The notes beneath the pieces are model-generated. The model made no database searches. It worked only from the letters and a program-made list of their open reading frames with translations, and was not told the origin of the DNA. 34,431 nucleotides of DNA, from NCBI GenBank assembly GCA_016209385.1, contig JACQWB010000050.1:1-34431 (forward strand), read 5' to 3'. This stretch comes from Candidatus Rokuibacteriota bacterium (lineage in GTDB: Bacteria > Methylomirabilota > Methylomirabilia > Rokubacteriales > CSP1-6). Made by a program: the position numbers and the translations under genes. Below are positions 1-7,677 of the stretch, piece after piece. Each line of letters opens with the position of its first letter. The first letter of the stretch is position 1.

Positions 1-312
1 CTCGACGATCTCGCCTTCCACGTTGACGCCGCGGGTACGGAGGGCGTCCACCACCTTCCCCAGATCGTCGCAGCGGATCGAGAGGCAGACGTGGTCCATC
101 CCCGCCTCCGGGGTCGGAGACGGCACCGCGGGATCGAGGGGAAGGAGGTCGATGTAGGCTTCGCCAAAACGGAGGTGGATCAGCGAGAGCTTCGGGTTGA
201 CGTGATCGAGGGTGGCGCCGAGCTGCTCGCAGTAGAAGCGCTGGGACGCGTCCTGGTTCCTGACGCGGAGGACCACGTGATCGACGCCGAGGGGCTCGAA
301 GAGCCTGTCCAT
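1..312 (-). CDS. VOC (glyoxalase/dioxygenase fold) family protein, C-terminus cut by window edge
   Basis: The minus strand is open in one frame from ATG at 312 to the window edge (104 residues visible). The start follows a strong AGGAGG ribosome site about 5 nt away. The N-terminus reads LGVDHVVLRV, a typical first strand of the vicinal-oxygen-chelate fold. Probable metal ligands are H12, E51 (FGEAYIDLL) and H74 (GMDHVCLSI); the fourth would lie beyond the edge. VOC proteins include glyoxalases, extradiol dioxygenases and methylmalonyl-CoA epimerases, and the visible part does not separate them. It is the last visible gene of the operon starting at 3507, two nt after the TenA-like stop. Confidence 0.8.
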   Translation of the reverse strand, partial: MDRLFEPLGVDHVVLRVRNQDASQRFYCEQLGATLDHVNPKLSLIHLRFGEAYIDLLPLDPAVPSPTPEAGMDHVCLSIRCDDLGKVVDALRTRGVNVEGEIVE

Positions 313-314
313 AG

Positions 315-983
315 CTACCTCCTGGACATCGCGTGGAGCGTGTCCCAGTAGAGCTTCTCGTATCCCTGGAGGACCCGCGCGGCGCGCTTGATCAGGCGCG
401 GGTCGGCGCCGCGCGCGAGGCCGCCGTCCACCACAGCCAGCGCGCTCCGCTCGAACTCTGCCGGCGCGCTCGCGAACAGATCGAAGAACGCCGTGTCCTT
501 GGGGCCGAGCCCGTACTTGGCCTGAAGGGCCCGGCTCATCCTCCCGCAGTTGGCCCCCCACGCCGAGAAGTTCACGAGAAAGCCCGCGGCCACCTCGGCG
601 TCCGAGCCGTAGAGGGCGAGCCAGGCCATGAAGGCCGGATAGGCCTGGGCCCCGGGGTCGGCCTCGTAGTTCTGAAGCAGGGTTTCGTCCATCCCTACCG
701 CCGTGGCGAAGGCCTTGAGGGCCTCGAGCGCCGCGGCCTCGCCCCCGAGGACGGCCTGGAAGAAGGGTCCGCTCGCCGCCGTGCCGAAGCGGGTCACGAG
801 GAGCGCGACACTCCTGAGATCGCTCCGGATGATGTGGTACTGCTCCCCGGCGAAGCAGCGGAGGTCCTCTCGCCGCAGCCGTGCCGCCTCGACGTCGGCG
901 AGGTAGGGGTGATTACGAATCGCTTGCTCCACCGAAGCCAGCTCGCGTTTGATCGCCTCAATTAGCGATCGTGCATCGGCCAT
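315..983 (-). CDS. TenA/THI-4/PqqC-fold (heme-oxygenase-like) protein
   Basis: A 222-aa all-helical protein that looks like the TenA/PqqC heme-oxygenase-like superfamily. The clues are an early HPYL segment, GEQYHIIRSD, the long central helices FFQAVLGGEAAALEALKAF and YPAFMAWLALYGSDAEVAAG, and a C-terminal helix RAARVLQGYEKLYWDTLHAM. Members include thiaminase II, the PQQ synthesis oxidase and non-heme diiron oxidases. I cannot assign the reaction. The catalytic Cys of classical TenA is not evident, so a thiamin-salvage role is not supported. It starts one nt after the DUF4149 stop and ends two nt before the VOC start, so it is translated in the same operon. Confidence 0.7.
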   Translation of the reverse strand: MADARSLIEAIKRELASVEQAIRNHPYLADVEAARLRREDLRCFAGEQYHIIRSDLRSVALLVTRFGTAASGPFFQAVLGGEAAALEALKAFATAVGMDETLLQNYEADPGAQAYPAFMAWLALYGSDAEVAAGFLVNFSAWGANCGRMSRALQAKYGLGPKDTAFFDLFASAPAEFERSALAVVDGGLARGADPRLIKRAARVLQGYEKLYWDTLHAMSRR

Positions 984-984
984 G

Positions 985-1434
985 TCAGACCTCTCCGGGA
1001 CGGGTTCCGAGCGCCTCGACGACCACCAGGGTGAGCCCCGCCAGCATCGTCGTCAGGTTCAGGGCCACTGAGAAGAGATGGAGACGGGCGAAGCCGAGAG
1101 CCCCGCCGGGCGCGGCCGATCTCAGCGCCTGGAGCTGAGGAAGGAGCACGAGCCAGGTGAAGGCGTTCATCCCGAGCATCAGGACCAGCAGCACGAGCGG
1201 TCCCCAGGGCCGCACTCCCCCCGACAGCCACCGTCCAAGCACGCCGGCCAGGGCCACGATCCCGAGCGCGATCCCAAAGACATAATAGCGGGGAAAGACC
1301 ATGCTCACCAGCCGGCCCGCGCTCTCCCTGTCGAGAACGGAGAAGGCCGCCGGGGCGACGAAGGCTGAGAAGAAGACCATGGCGCCCAGCCAGAACGAGA
1401 CCGACACGATCGTCAACAATTTCAGGAAGTTCAC
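985..1434 (-). CDS. DUF4149-type four-helix membrane protein
   Basis: A 149-aa protein with four predicted membrane helices (about 5-27, 48-68, 77-98 and 116-140). The N-terminus FWLGAMVFFSAFVAPAAF resembles the TMEM205/DUF4149 family, whose function is unknown. The start is GTG at 1434 and overlaps the stop of the upstream hydrolase as GTGA, indicating translational coupling. The stop lies one nt before the TenA-like start. Family placement rests on the helix pattern and N-terminal motif only. Confidence 0.75.
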   Translation of the reverse strand: MNFLKLLTIVSVSFWLGAMVFFSAFVAPAAFSVLDRESAGRLVSMVFPRYYVFGIALGIVALAGVLGRWLSGGVRPWGPLVLLVLMLGMNAFTWLVLLPQLQALRSAAPGGALGFARLHLFSVALNLTTMLAGLTLVVVEALGTRPGEV

Positions 1435-2315
1435 GTCAACTTCTTTTGAGGCGCCTTGAAGAAGTCGATCAGCAGCCGGTTGACCCGGTCCGGCGCCTCT
1501 TGCTGAACCCAGTGGCTGACCCCGGGGAGGTAGGCGATCCTGAACGGCCCCGAGAAGTTGCGCCGCATGCCGCGCGTGAGCTCCTGGCCCAGGAAGTGGT
1601 CCCGGCTTCCCCAGATCACCAGCGTGGGTGCCGAGATCTTGGGGTATTCCCTGAGCGCGGGGAGCCCGCGCCTGAACATCGCCCGGTACCAGTTGATGCT
1701 CCCGGTGAGCGCCCCGGGCTTTGCCATGGCGGCCACGTATTCCCTGAGGACGGGGGGCGGGAATGTTCCCTTTCGCGCGTTGGCGTAGGCGAACTCCTTC
1801 AGGAAGCGGAAGTTGTTGGCCGAGAGGAGCTCCTCGGGCGCGCCGGGGAACTGGAAGAAGAACATGTACCAGCTCTTCTTGAGCTGCTCCTGGTTCCCGT
1901 CGCGAAGCGCGCGCGTGAAGGCGTCGGGGTGGGGGCAGTTGAGCACGGCCAGGCGCACAGTCATCTCGGGATGGAGCATGGCGAAGGCGTAGGCGGCGGC
2001 GCCACCCCAGTCGTGGCCGACGATTCCGGCCCGCTCGTGACCGAGGGCGCGGATCAGGCCCGCGATGTCCTCGACGATGGAGCCGATCCGGTAGGCCTCG
2101 ATCCCTTCGGGCTTGTCCGAGTCGTTGTAGCCCCTCAGGTCAGGCGCCAGGACGGTGAAGCCGGCCCGCGCCAGCGCCGGGATCTGGTAGCGCCAGGAGT
2201 ACCAGAACTCGGGGAAGCCGTGGAGGAGGACCACGAGCGGGCCCTCGCCAGCGGTGACGCAGTGGAAGCGCAGGCCGTTGGCCTCGACGACACGATGGCT
2301 CCAGGGCTCGGGCAT
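1431..2315 (-). CDS. alpha/beta hydrolase, epoxide-hydrolase-like
   Basis: A 294-aa alpha/beta hydrolase. It has the HGFPEFWYSW oxyanion motif (residues 32-41), a nucleophile elbow VGHDWGG with Asp102 in place of Ser, an acid loop WGSRD (D239) and the base H268 (GVSHW). Cap-domain tyrosines Y150 (SWYMFFFQFPG) and Y210 (NWYR) match those that polarise the oxirane in soluble epoxide hydrolases. An Asp nucleophile plus two cap Tyr favours epoxide hydrolase over haloalkane dehalogenase. The ORF is open further upstream, but ATG at 2315 is chosen because it begins one nt after the CoA-transferase stop and matches normal family N-termini. The real substrate is unknown. Confidence 0.85.
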   Translation of the reverse strand: MPEPWSHRVVEANGLRFHCVTAGEGPLVVLLHGFPEFWYSWRYQIPALARAGFTVLAPDLRGYNDSDKPEGIEAYRIGSIVEDIAGLIRALGHERAGIVGHDWGGAAAYAFAMLHPEMTVRLAVLNCPHPDAFTRALRDGNQEQLKKSWYMFFFQFPGAPEELLSANNFRFLKEFAYANARKGTFPPPVLREYVAAMAKPGALTGSINWYRAMFRRGLPALREYPKISAPTLVIWGSRDHFLGQELTRGMRRNFSGPFRIAYLPGVSHWVQQEAPDRVNRLLIDFFKAPQKKLT

Positions 2316-2316
2316 G

Positions 2317-3507
2317 CTAGACGATGCCTCGCGCCCTGAGGCTCTCGAGCTCATGAAGCGTGAGGCCGAGCCTCCCCAGATAAATCTCCTCGTTGTGCTC
2401 GCCGACCTTGAGGGGCCCCGTGCTCCTAATGCTCCCCGGTGTCCGGCTGAGCTTGGGGACCACGCCGACCATGTGGAGCAGGCCACCCAGCGGGCTCGGG
2501 ACCGTCACGATGTTCTCGCGCGCCTTGACGTGGGGGTCCTCGAAGAGATCCTTCACGCTGTAGACGAGGGAGCAGGGCACCTCGGCGGCCTCGAGCCTGC
2601 CGAGGGCGCCACTCGCGTCCTGGCTCCCGACCCACTCACGGATCAGCCGCTCAAGCTCGTCGCGCTGGCGGAGCCGATCGGCCATCGTCGCGTAGCGGTC
2701 CTTCAGGTCTTCGCGCCCCATGGCCTTGAGGAGCCGCTCGAACATCCGGTCGTTGGTGCAGGCGATGGCGAGCCAGCGCCCATCGCGGGCCTGGTAGTGG
2801 TCGTGCGGGACGACGTACTCGGTCCCCGAGCCGATCCGCTCCCTCACGTGGCCGGTGGCGCCGTAGACCGGGACCAGCTCATCCAGCATCCTGAGGATCG
2901 GCTCGTACAATGCGATGTCCACCATCTGCCCCTCGCCCGTCCGCTGGCGGTGCTGGAGCGCGACGAGCGCACCGAAGGCTCCCATCACGCCTGCCAGGTA
3001 ATCGGGGATCGTCGGCGTCCCCGGGGTGACGGGCGGGCGGTCGGGATAGCCGGACAGATAACTGATCCCGCTCACCGCCGCGGCGATCCTGCCGAAGCCC
3101 GGCCGCTCGCGGTAGGGCCCTGTCTGGCCGAAGGCGGAGATCCTCACCATGATCAGGCGAGGGTTGACCGCGCGCAGACCGTCGTAGCCCAGGTTCCAGC
3201 GCTCGAGGGTGCCGGGTCTGAAGTTCTCGGTCAGGATGTCGGCCTTCTCGACGAGCCGCTTGATCAGCGCCTGCCCTTCGGCAACGCGCAGGTTACAGGT
3301 GATCGCCTTCTTGTTCCGCGCCTCGGCGAGCCACCAGAGCGAAACCCCGCCCGCCCGCCGCCCCAGGCGCCGGAGGTCGTCGCCGACGCCCGGCTGCTCC
3401 ACCTTGATCACCTCGGCGCCGAACTCGCCGAGGAGGGTCGCGCAGACCGGCGCGGCGACGAAAGTCGCCAGGTCGAGAACCGTCAGGCCGTCGAGGGCGT
3501 GGGCCAT
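2317..3507 (-). CDS. CaiB/BaiF family (family III) CoA-transferase
   Basis: A 396-aa protein of normal family length. The N-terminus LDGLTVLDLATFVAAPVCAT, the GEFGAEVIKVEQP strand, ENFRPGTLERWNLGYD and the late motif DPHVKAREN are hallmarks of formyl-CoA/carnitine CoA-transferases. The catalytic Asp is D169 (PTIPDYLAGV). These enzymes move CoA between carboxylic acids. ATG at 3507 is preferred over the ORF-opening codon at 3570 because homologous proteins begin just before the LxGLxVLD strand. First gene of the operon; next to an epoxide-hydrolase-like enzyme and a VOC protein it suggests organic-acid catabolism, but the substrate cannot be read from sequence. Confidence 0.9.
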   Translation of the reverse strand: MAHALDGLTVLDLATFVAAPVCATLLGEFGAEVIKVEQPGVGDDLRRLGRRAGGVSLWWLAEARNKKAITCNLRVAEGQALIKRLVEKADILTENFRPGTLERWNLGYDGLRAVNPRLIMVRISAFGQTGPYRERPGFGRIAAAVSGISYLSGYPDRPPVTPGTPTIPDYLAGVMGAFGALVALQHRQRTGEGQMVDIALYEPILRMLDELVPVYGATGHVRERIGSGTEYVVPHDHYQARDGRWLAIACTNDRMFERLLKAMGREDLKDRYATMADRLRQRDELERLIREWVGSQDASGALGRLEAAEVPCSLVYSVKDLFEDPHVKARENIVTVPSPLGGLLHMVGVVPKLSRTPGSIRSTGPLKVGEHNEEIYLGRLGLTLHELESLRARGIV

Positions 3508-3528
3508 GCTGGGATCGATCGCGCGTTC

Positions 3529-3557
3529 ATGATGGGGTCTCGCTTCCGGCAAGTCAA
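3529..3557 (-). promoter_or_regulatory. predicted sigma-70 promoter of the CoA-transferase operon
   Basis: On the minus strand TTGACT (3557-3552) is separated by exactly 17 nt from CATCAT (3534-3529, 4/6 to the -10 consensus). The -10 lies 21 nt before the ATG at 3507. It is back to back with the TPR-gene promoter, the two -35 boxes being 18 nt apart. Pattern match only. Confidence 0.45.
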
Positions 3558-3575
3558 GGCGACCCGGCACGCCCG

Positions 3576-3604
3576 TTGACAGGATCGAGCCCGGCGGGCA
3601 GAAT
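3576..3604 (+). promoter_or_regulatory. predicted sigma-70 promoter of TPR/nth pair, possibly leaderless
   Basis: A perfect TTGACA (3576-3581), a 17-nt spacer, then CAGAAT (3599-3604, 4/6). Only 7 nt separate the -10 from the ATG at 3612, so transcription would begin at or next to the start codon. No Shine-Dalgarno sequence is visible, which agrees with a leaderless mRNA. Confidence 0.5.
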
Positions 3605-3611
3605 CGGGGCG

Positions 3612-4346
3612 ATGCACCGAGCCGTCTTCCTGCTTCTGCTCCTCGGGCTTCCCGCGCTCGCGCCGGCCCAGTCGCCCATCGAGGAGGCCAGAGAGCTGGT
3701 CGCGAGCTACCACAGCGATCTGAGCGGCCTCGACCGCGGGCGCGACCTCCTGGAGAAGCTCCTCAAGACCGACCGCCAGGTGGAGGCGATGATCCTCCTT
3801 TCCCGGATCTACTTCATCTGGGGCGACGTCCGGGCCTCCAGCAGGGAGGAGAAGCTCGAGGCCTACGAGCGCGGGCGCGAGATCGCCAAGCGCGCCGTGG
3901 AACTGGCGCCCAAGAACGCCGACGCCCACGTGTGGTATGCGACCAACACCGGAAGGTTCGGGCAGACCAAAGGCGTGCTCCGCTCGCTCTTCCTCCTGCC
4001 GACGATCAAGAACGAGCTGGAGGTCATCTTCGACCTGAACCCCAAGCACCTGGGCGCGCACGTCCTCGCGGGGAACGTGGAGCTGGCCATCCCGTGGGGG
4101 GACCTGGACAAAGCCGAGGAGTACTTCAGGAAGGGGCTCAAGCTTGATCCGCACTTCACGGTGCTTCGAGTTGACCTCGCCCGGCTCCTGATCAGGCGCG
4201 GCAAGTACGACGAGGCCCGGAAGGAGCTCCGGCGGGTCCTGAACGAGAAAGCACCGACCAACCTGGCCGACTGGACGATCAAGGACGCCAAGCGCGCGCG
4301 CGAGCTACTGGAATCAATAAAGGACAAATCAAAAGACAAATCGTGA
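3612..4346 (+). CDS. exported TPR-repeat protein
   Basis: A 244-aa protein with a clear signal peptide (MHRAVFLLLLLGLPALAPAQ, predicted cleavage after about residue 20), so it should be periplasmic. The mature part is helical with TPR-like repeats, for example AKRAVELAPKNADAHVWYAT, DKAEEYFRKGLKLDPHFTVL and KYDEARKELRRVLNEKAP. ATG at 3612 is chosen over the upstream in-frame codon at 3576 because it places the signal peptide at the N-terminus and the promoter overlaps the longer version. The tail is Lys/Asp-rich. Its stop overlaps the nth start (GTGA). TPR proteins are scaffolds; the partner is not evident. Confidence 0.8.
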   Translation: MHRAVFLLLLLGLPALAPAQSPIEEARELVASYHSDLSGLDRGRDLLEKLLKTDRQVEAMILLSRIYFIWGDVRASSREEKLEAYERGREIAKRAVELAPKNADAHVWYATNTGRFGQTKGVLRSLFLLPTIKNELEVIFDLNPKHLGAHVLAGNVELAIPWGDLDKAEEYFRKGLKLDPHFTVLRVDLARLLIRRGKYDEARKELRRVLNEKAPTNLADWTIKDAKRARELLESIKDKSKDKS

Positions 4347-5047
4347 GCGACCGGCCGCGGTGGCTGGCGCGGGCGATCCGCGCGCCCATGGACGCGCGCA
4401 CGCTGAGCCGCGTCATCGCGCGCCTGAAGGCCAAGGCGCCCGACTGGAACCCGACAGCCCTGGCCGAGGTCGCCGACCGGACCGAGCGCGACCCGTTCAG
4501 GATCCTGATCGCCTGCCTTCTCTCCCTCCGGACGAAGGACGAGACCACCGGCCCGGCCGCCGAGCGCCTCTTCGCTCTCGCCGACACTCCCGAGACGATG
4601 CTCGGGCTCCCGCCCCGCCAGATCGAGCGCGTCATCTTTCCCGTGGGCTTTTATCGGACCAAGGCGCGCGTCATCCGCGCGGTCTCACGTGAGCTGGTCG
4701 AGCGCTTCGGGAGTAAGGTCCCGCCAGACCTGGACACGCTCCTGACCCTCCCCGGCGTCGGCAGGAAGACCGCGAACCTGGTCGTGACGATGGGCTTCGG
4801 CCTGCCCGGGATCTGCGTAGACACCCACGTCCACCGGATCACGAACCGGCTGGGGTTCGTCCGCACCAAGACGCCCGAGCAGACCGAGTGGGCGCTCCGC
4901 GCCAAGCTCCCGCGCCGGCACTGGATCGAACTAAACGACCTCCTGGTCAGCTTCGGCCAGAACGTCTGCCAGCCGGTCTCGCCCCGCTGCTCGATCTGCC
5001 CGGTGCGCCGGGCCTGCCACCGGGTCGGTGTGACCCACTCGCGCTAG
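4343..5047 (+). CDS. nth: endonuclease III (DNA glycosylase/AP lyase)
   Basis: A 234-aa protein, slightly longer than E. coli Nth (211 aa) because of an N-terminal extension. It contains the helix-hairpin-helix LPGVGRKTANLVV with catalytic Lys142, the VDTHVHR motif with catalytic Asp160, and a C-terminal [4Fe-4S] cluster motif C-x6-C-x2-C-x5-C (C209, C216, C219, C225). It removes oxidised pyrimidines and cleaves abasic sites in base-excision repair. Translation starts at GTG 4343, overlapping the TPR stop by four nt. A second repair nuclease gene (nfo) lies about 7 kb downstream beyond the accessory region. Confidence 0.95.
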   Translation: MSDRPRWLARAIRAPMDARTLSRVIARLKAKAPDWNPTALAEVADRTERDPFRILIACLLSLRTKDETTGPAAERLFALADTPETMLGLPPRQIERVIFPVGFYRTKARVIRAVSRELVERFGSKVPPDLDTLLTLPGVGRKTANLVVTMGFGLPGICVDTHVHRITNRLGFVRTKTPEQTEWALRAKLPRRHWIELNDLLVSFGQNVCQPVSPRCSICPVRRACHRVGVTHSR

Positions 5048-5348
5048 CCCTCACCCGCGACGCCGCGCGTGCTCTCTATACCGCCCTCTGCCACCGAGCC
5101 GGCGCGGCCACGCCGTTCATGCGGTCCCCGCGAGGCCACTCCCCTCCTCGTAGCGCGTGCCCGCCCGTCGTCGGCCTTCCCCTTAACCGGGCTCCTGAAC
5201 TTACGTTGTCGGATCAGCGCAGGCCTGGCGAGGCCTGGCCGGTGCAAATGCGTGGTCATCCGGGCACTCTTTAGGCTGCCTATTCCCGTCAGACATGAGA
5301 TAAGATAGCCCTCAACAGGCGACTGCTGGAGGAAGAAGAGCGAGAGTC
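5048..5348. other. intergenic stretch without recognisable gene
   Basis: This stretch marks the left edge of the accessory region. I see no gene, hairpin terminator or tRNA. The composition becomes less GC-rich towards the right end, just before the MNT antitoxin gene. A weak -10-like TAAGAT lies near 5300 without a convincing -35. Confidence 0.5.
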
Positions 5349-5663
5349 ATGAATTATCGCGGAGTTCAAATATCCAAGGACAAGATTGCCGAGTTCTGCC
5401 GCCGGTGGAAGATCACGGAGTTTGCCCTGTTCGGCTCTGTCCTTCGAGAGGATTTTCGGCCGGACAGTGACATCGACGTTCTGGTAACTTTCGCGCCGGA
5501 TGCCAGGTGGAAGCTCGATGATCTGCTTGCCATGCGGGAAGAGCTGGCAGGCATCTTTGGCCATCCGGTGGACCTGGTCGAGAAAAGACTGGTCCAGACA
5601 AGCCCCAACTACATTCGCCGGAAGCACATCTTAAGCCACACCGAAACCCTGTATGTGGCGTGA
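5349..5663 (+). CDS. mntA: minimal nucleotidyltransferase (MntA-type antitoxin)
   Basis: A 104-aa protein of the minimal nucleotidyltransferase family. It has the polymerase-beta motif [20 protein letters not shown], with G29-S30 and metal-binding D41 and D43, plus a third carboxylate at D75 (PVDLVEKR). In MNT/HEPN type VII toxin-antitoxin pairs such proteins AMPylate and silence the HEPN RNase. All catalytic residues look intact. It overlaps the downstream toxin remnant (start 5653), the usual gene order and coupling for these pairs. Because the toxin is gutted, this antitoxin may now be an orphan. Confidence 0.85.
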   Translation: MNYRGVQISKDKIAEFCRRWKITEFALFGSVLREDFRPDSDIDVLVTFAPDARWKLDDLLAMREELAGIFGHPVDLVEKRLVQTSPNYIRRKHILSHTETLYVA

Positions 5664-5832
5664 TGCGGAGTCGGTCCTGGACATGCTCCAGGCCGCCCGC
5701 AAGATTCGGGAGTACGCGCGAGGCCTCTCGGAACTCCAGTTCAAGACAAGCAGCCTTCATCAGGATGCCATTCTTCGTGAGGTGCCCGATCTGGTCGAGC
5801 TGTTGACACGGATCGTACCCCCTGAGGAGTAA
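5653..5832 (+). pseudogene. hepT: HEPN/DUF86 (HepT-type) toxin with internal in-frame deletion
   Basis: A 59-aa ORF starting at ATG 5653, inside the mntA stop region. Residues 1-42 ([20 protein letters not shown] followed by YARGL and LHQDAILR) match the N-terminus of DUF86/HepT toxins. The last part, VPDLVELLTRIVPPEE, matches their C-terminus. Intact members are about 110 aa. The missing middle normally carries helix 3 and the Rx4-6H RNase motif. The two ends are joined in frame after LHQDAILR, so the protein may still be made but should lack nuclease activity. Homology is from recognition of the family motifs. Confidence 0.75.
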
Positions 5833-5857
5833 TGCGACGGAGGAAGATTCGCGGTGA

Positions 5858-6169
5858 GATTGGAGTAAGATTGAGGGAATTTCCCTGAGTCCTCCGGGGC
5901 TCAGGGAGGGCGAGGCGAAGTTAGTGAAGGATCTGTGGGACTTCTGGCAGCGTAACCACTCCTTGGAAGAATACCGGAATCGTGAGATCTACCTGCTTCG
6001 GAATGTTCCAAGGGTGGGCGTGGGGTTCTTCGGGCGGAGCGGATTTTATCCCGACTTCATTCTGTGGATTCAGGAACGAGGCCGCAAGCCGACCCATGTC
6101 CGATTCCTTGAGCCTCACGGGCTTCACCACGGGGGACTGACGGGCAACCACGACAAGTTTGAAGCACTA
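5858..6169 (+). pseudogene. 5' part of a type III-like restriction endonuclease/helicase C-terminal remnant, interrupted by IS630
   Basis: The frame is open from just after TGA 5855-5857 and reads ISLSPPGLREGEAKLVKDLW, then REIYLLRNVPRVGVGFFGRS and GFYPDFILWI. This resembles the C-terminal PD-(D/E)XK-like region of DEAD/DEAH type III restriction subunits. Homology-like sequence starts before the GTG at 5924, so the gene has lost its 5' end. The expected D-x-K is E-P-H here, suggesting further decay. The frame runs into the IS630 terminal repeat at 6170. Excising the IS plus one TA copy restores an open frame ending at 7645. Family call is moderate. Confidence 0.6.
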
Positions 6170-6202
6170 AGTACACCGGACAGGGAATTCGTTCCTAGTT
6201 TT
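6170..6202 (+). repeat. IS630 left terminal inverted repeat
   Basis: 33 bp identical to the reverse complement of 7414-7446. It contains the transposase stop codon at its inner edge (6202-6204). Confidence 0.9.
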
Positions 6203-7351
6203 CATACGCAGACTGCCGGTCCCAGGGCTGACGTTGCAGCGAACTTTTTCTGCAGCTTGGCCGAGGTGTAGCTCCAGCGAATGGGCTTGGGATGTTTGTT
6301 GCGTTCCCGAAAATGATTCATGAGGACATGTTCCAAGTCCCGGAGGCTTTCGAAGTGATTCGGGGTCAGCACTTTTCTCTGGATCTGGCTGAACACGATC
6401 TCGATCTGATCCAACCACGAGGCGTGAACCGGGAGCCAGTGGAGTTTGACCTGGAAGGGAAGCTGCAGCGTCCGAATCCACGCCTCGATTTGCTTGGGGG
6501 CATGGGTGGAGCCGTTGTCCAGGATGAGATGCAGGCAGCGGATCCGCTTGCACCAGAGGCTGCCGAAGATCGTCTGGAGGAAGGCCTGGAATTCGACGAA
6601 GCGTTTTCGCTTGAAGCACCGAGCGATCGTCTCCCCCGTCGATACCAGCAAGGCCGCAAAGAGCTGCAAGGCCCCTTTGCGCTGGTACCGATCCCCGACC
6701 CGCAGGGGGAGCCCGGGCCGCGCCGGGCTGAGCGCGCCCTGGGTCTTCCGGGCTTGCAGGGAGGTCTTCTCATCGGCACAGACCACGATGTGCCCGCGCT
6801 GGGCGAGCGACTGGGCCTGGGCGTAGAGGTCCAACACGGGGATCGCTTTCTCCAGGAACCGGGGATCGGTCGGCTTTTGCCAACTGTGGTACTGCCAGGG
6901 TTTGATTTGTTCCGCGCGCAGCCAGCTCTTGATCGTGGACGGGGAGATGCTCTTGACGATGCCCTGCGCTTTGGCGACTTGGGCTAACTCCGTGCTCGAC
7001 CAACGCGAGAGCGGCTTCTTGGACTGCCGGGGGAGCGTGCAGGCAAGGGCCGTCACCTGGGCACGCTGGCTAGAGGGAAAAAAAGCGAGGCCCCCCGGGA
7101 CGCTCGCTGTCCACGAGAGAGCCCTTGCTTCTCCAGCGCTGACGCCATTTGCGGACCGTTCGAAACGTGCACCCCATCGCTCTGGCAATTTGCTGGTTGG
7201 TCCAGTCGGGATGCTCATAGGCCGTGACAATGACCTTGGCCCGAACGACTTCCGCGTAGGGAGCTGTGCGAAGCCGGGCAATGTGCTTAAGCCCCGCATA
7301 CTCTTTCGCGGTCAGCGTGACCTTGTGCGTTGGTTTGGGTCCACGGGGCAT
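6202..7351 (-). CDS. IS630-family transposase, needs a +1 frameshift
   Basis: The first frame (7351-7070, 93 aa) starts MPRGPKPTHKVTL and holds the helix-turn-helix NQQIARAMGCTFRTVRKWRQ; it ends RPGGPRFFSL-stop. The second frame continues PSSQRAQVTALAC to the stop at 6202 and holds the DDE catalytic domain: ADEKT, LDNGSTH and SWLDQIEIVFS, with 38 residues between the second Asp and Glu. The frames join at a run of seven T after CGC, where omitting one T gives a continuous protein of about 382 aa. That is a normal IS630 length. Slippage on the T7 run could produce it; otherwise this copy is inactive. Confidence 0.85.
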
Positions 7352-7413
7352 AGACAGCGCTTCCCCCCTGCAAGCCTTGGACCCAATGTACCAAACGGGC
7401 CTTCATGACCCAA

Positions 7414-7446
7414 AAAACTAGGAACGAATTCCCTGTCCGGTGTACT
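7414..7446 (-). repeat. IS630 right terminal inverted repeat
   Basis: 33 bp, exact reverse complement of 6170-6202. The TA at 7446-7447 overlaps its last base, so the element end is 7445 if the TA is counted as target duplication. Confidence 0.9.
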
Positions 7447-7447
7447 A

Positions 7448-7645
7448 AGGGAACTGAGTGCGCTGAGCCAGGAGCCTGCCTTTAAAACGAAGGGGATCTC
7501 GATGTCCGGGTATCTCCTGACTGACACAAAGCTTGAGGAGATCCCCGATGCCGGGGGGCGGGGATGGGAAACTCTTGAGCGGGACTATCCGCTGCTTCGC
7601 CAGCACGGAGGGTACGTCAAGAAGATCTTGGATTCCCCTGTCTGA
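7448..7645 (+). pseudogene. 3' part of the restriction-enzyme remnant split by IS630
   Basis: Joined to 6169 after removal of the IS and one TA, the frame continues as EAL then RELSALSQEPAFKTKGISMS, GYLLTDTKLEEIPDAGGRGW and ETLERDYPLLRQHGGYVKKI, ending at TGA 7643-7645. It has no start codon of its own in a sensible place. That both halves are open in the same frame is the main evidence that they were one gene. The C-terminal style (a small polar domain after the nuclease core) agrees with type III-like restriction subunits. Confidence 0.65.
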
Positions 7646-7677
7646 CCTGATCAGGGCCCGAAGGGGGGGAGGGTGCC

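Larger units (their letters stand above)
6170..7445 (-). mobile_element. IS630-family insertion sequence, complete with terminal repeats and TA duplication
   Basis: A 1276-bp element bounded by near-perfect 32-33-bp inverted repeats, the left beginning AGTACACCGGACAGGG and the right ending CCCTGTCCGGTGTACT. Both flanks carry TA (6168-6169 and 7446-7447), the target duplication typical of IS630/Tc1-mariner transposition. It carries one minus-strand transposase in two overlapping frames. It is inserted into a restriction-enzyme remnant whose frame is restored on excision. Perfect ends suggest a fairly recent insertion. The outermost A/T at each end is ambiguous by one nt. Confidence 0.9.

Noticed and set aside
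5882-5907. Hairpin TCCCTGAG/CTCAGGGA that could be a terminator for the toxin-antitoxin pair
   Set aside because: No T-run follows and the bases encode the conserved-looking ISLSPPGLREGE of the restriction remnant.
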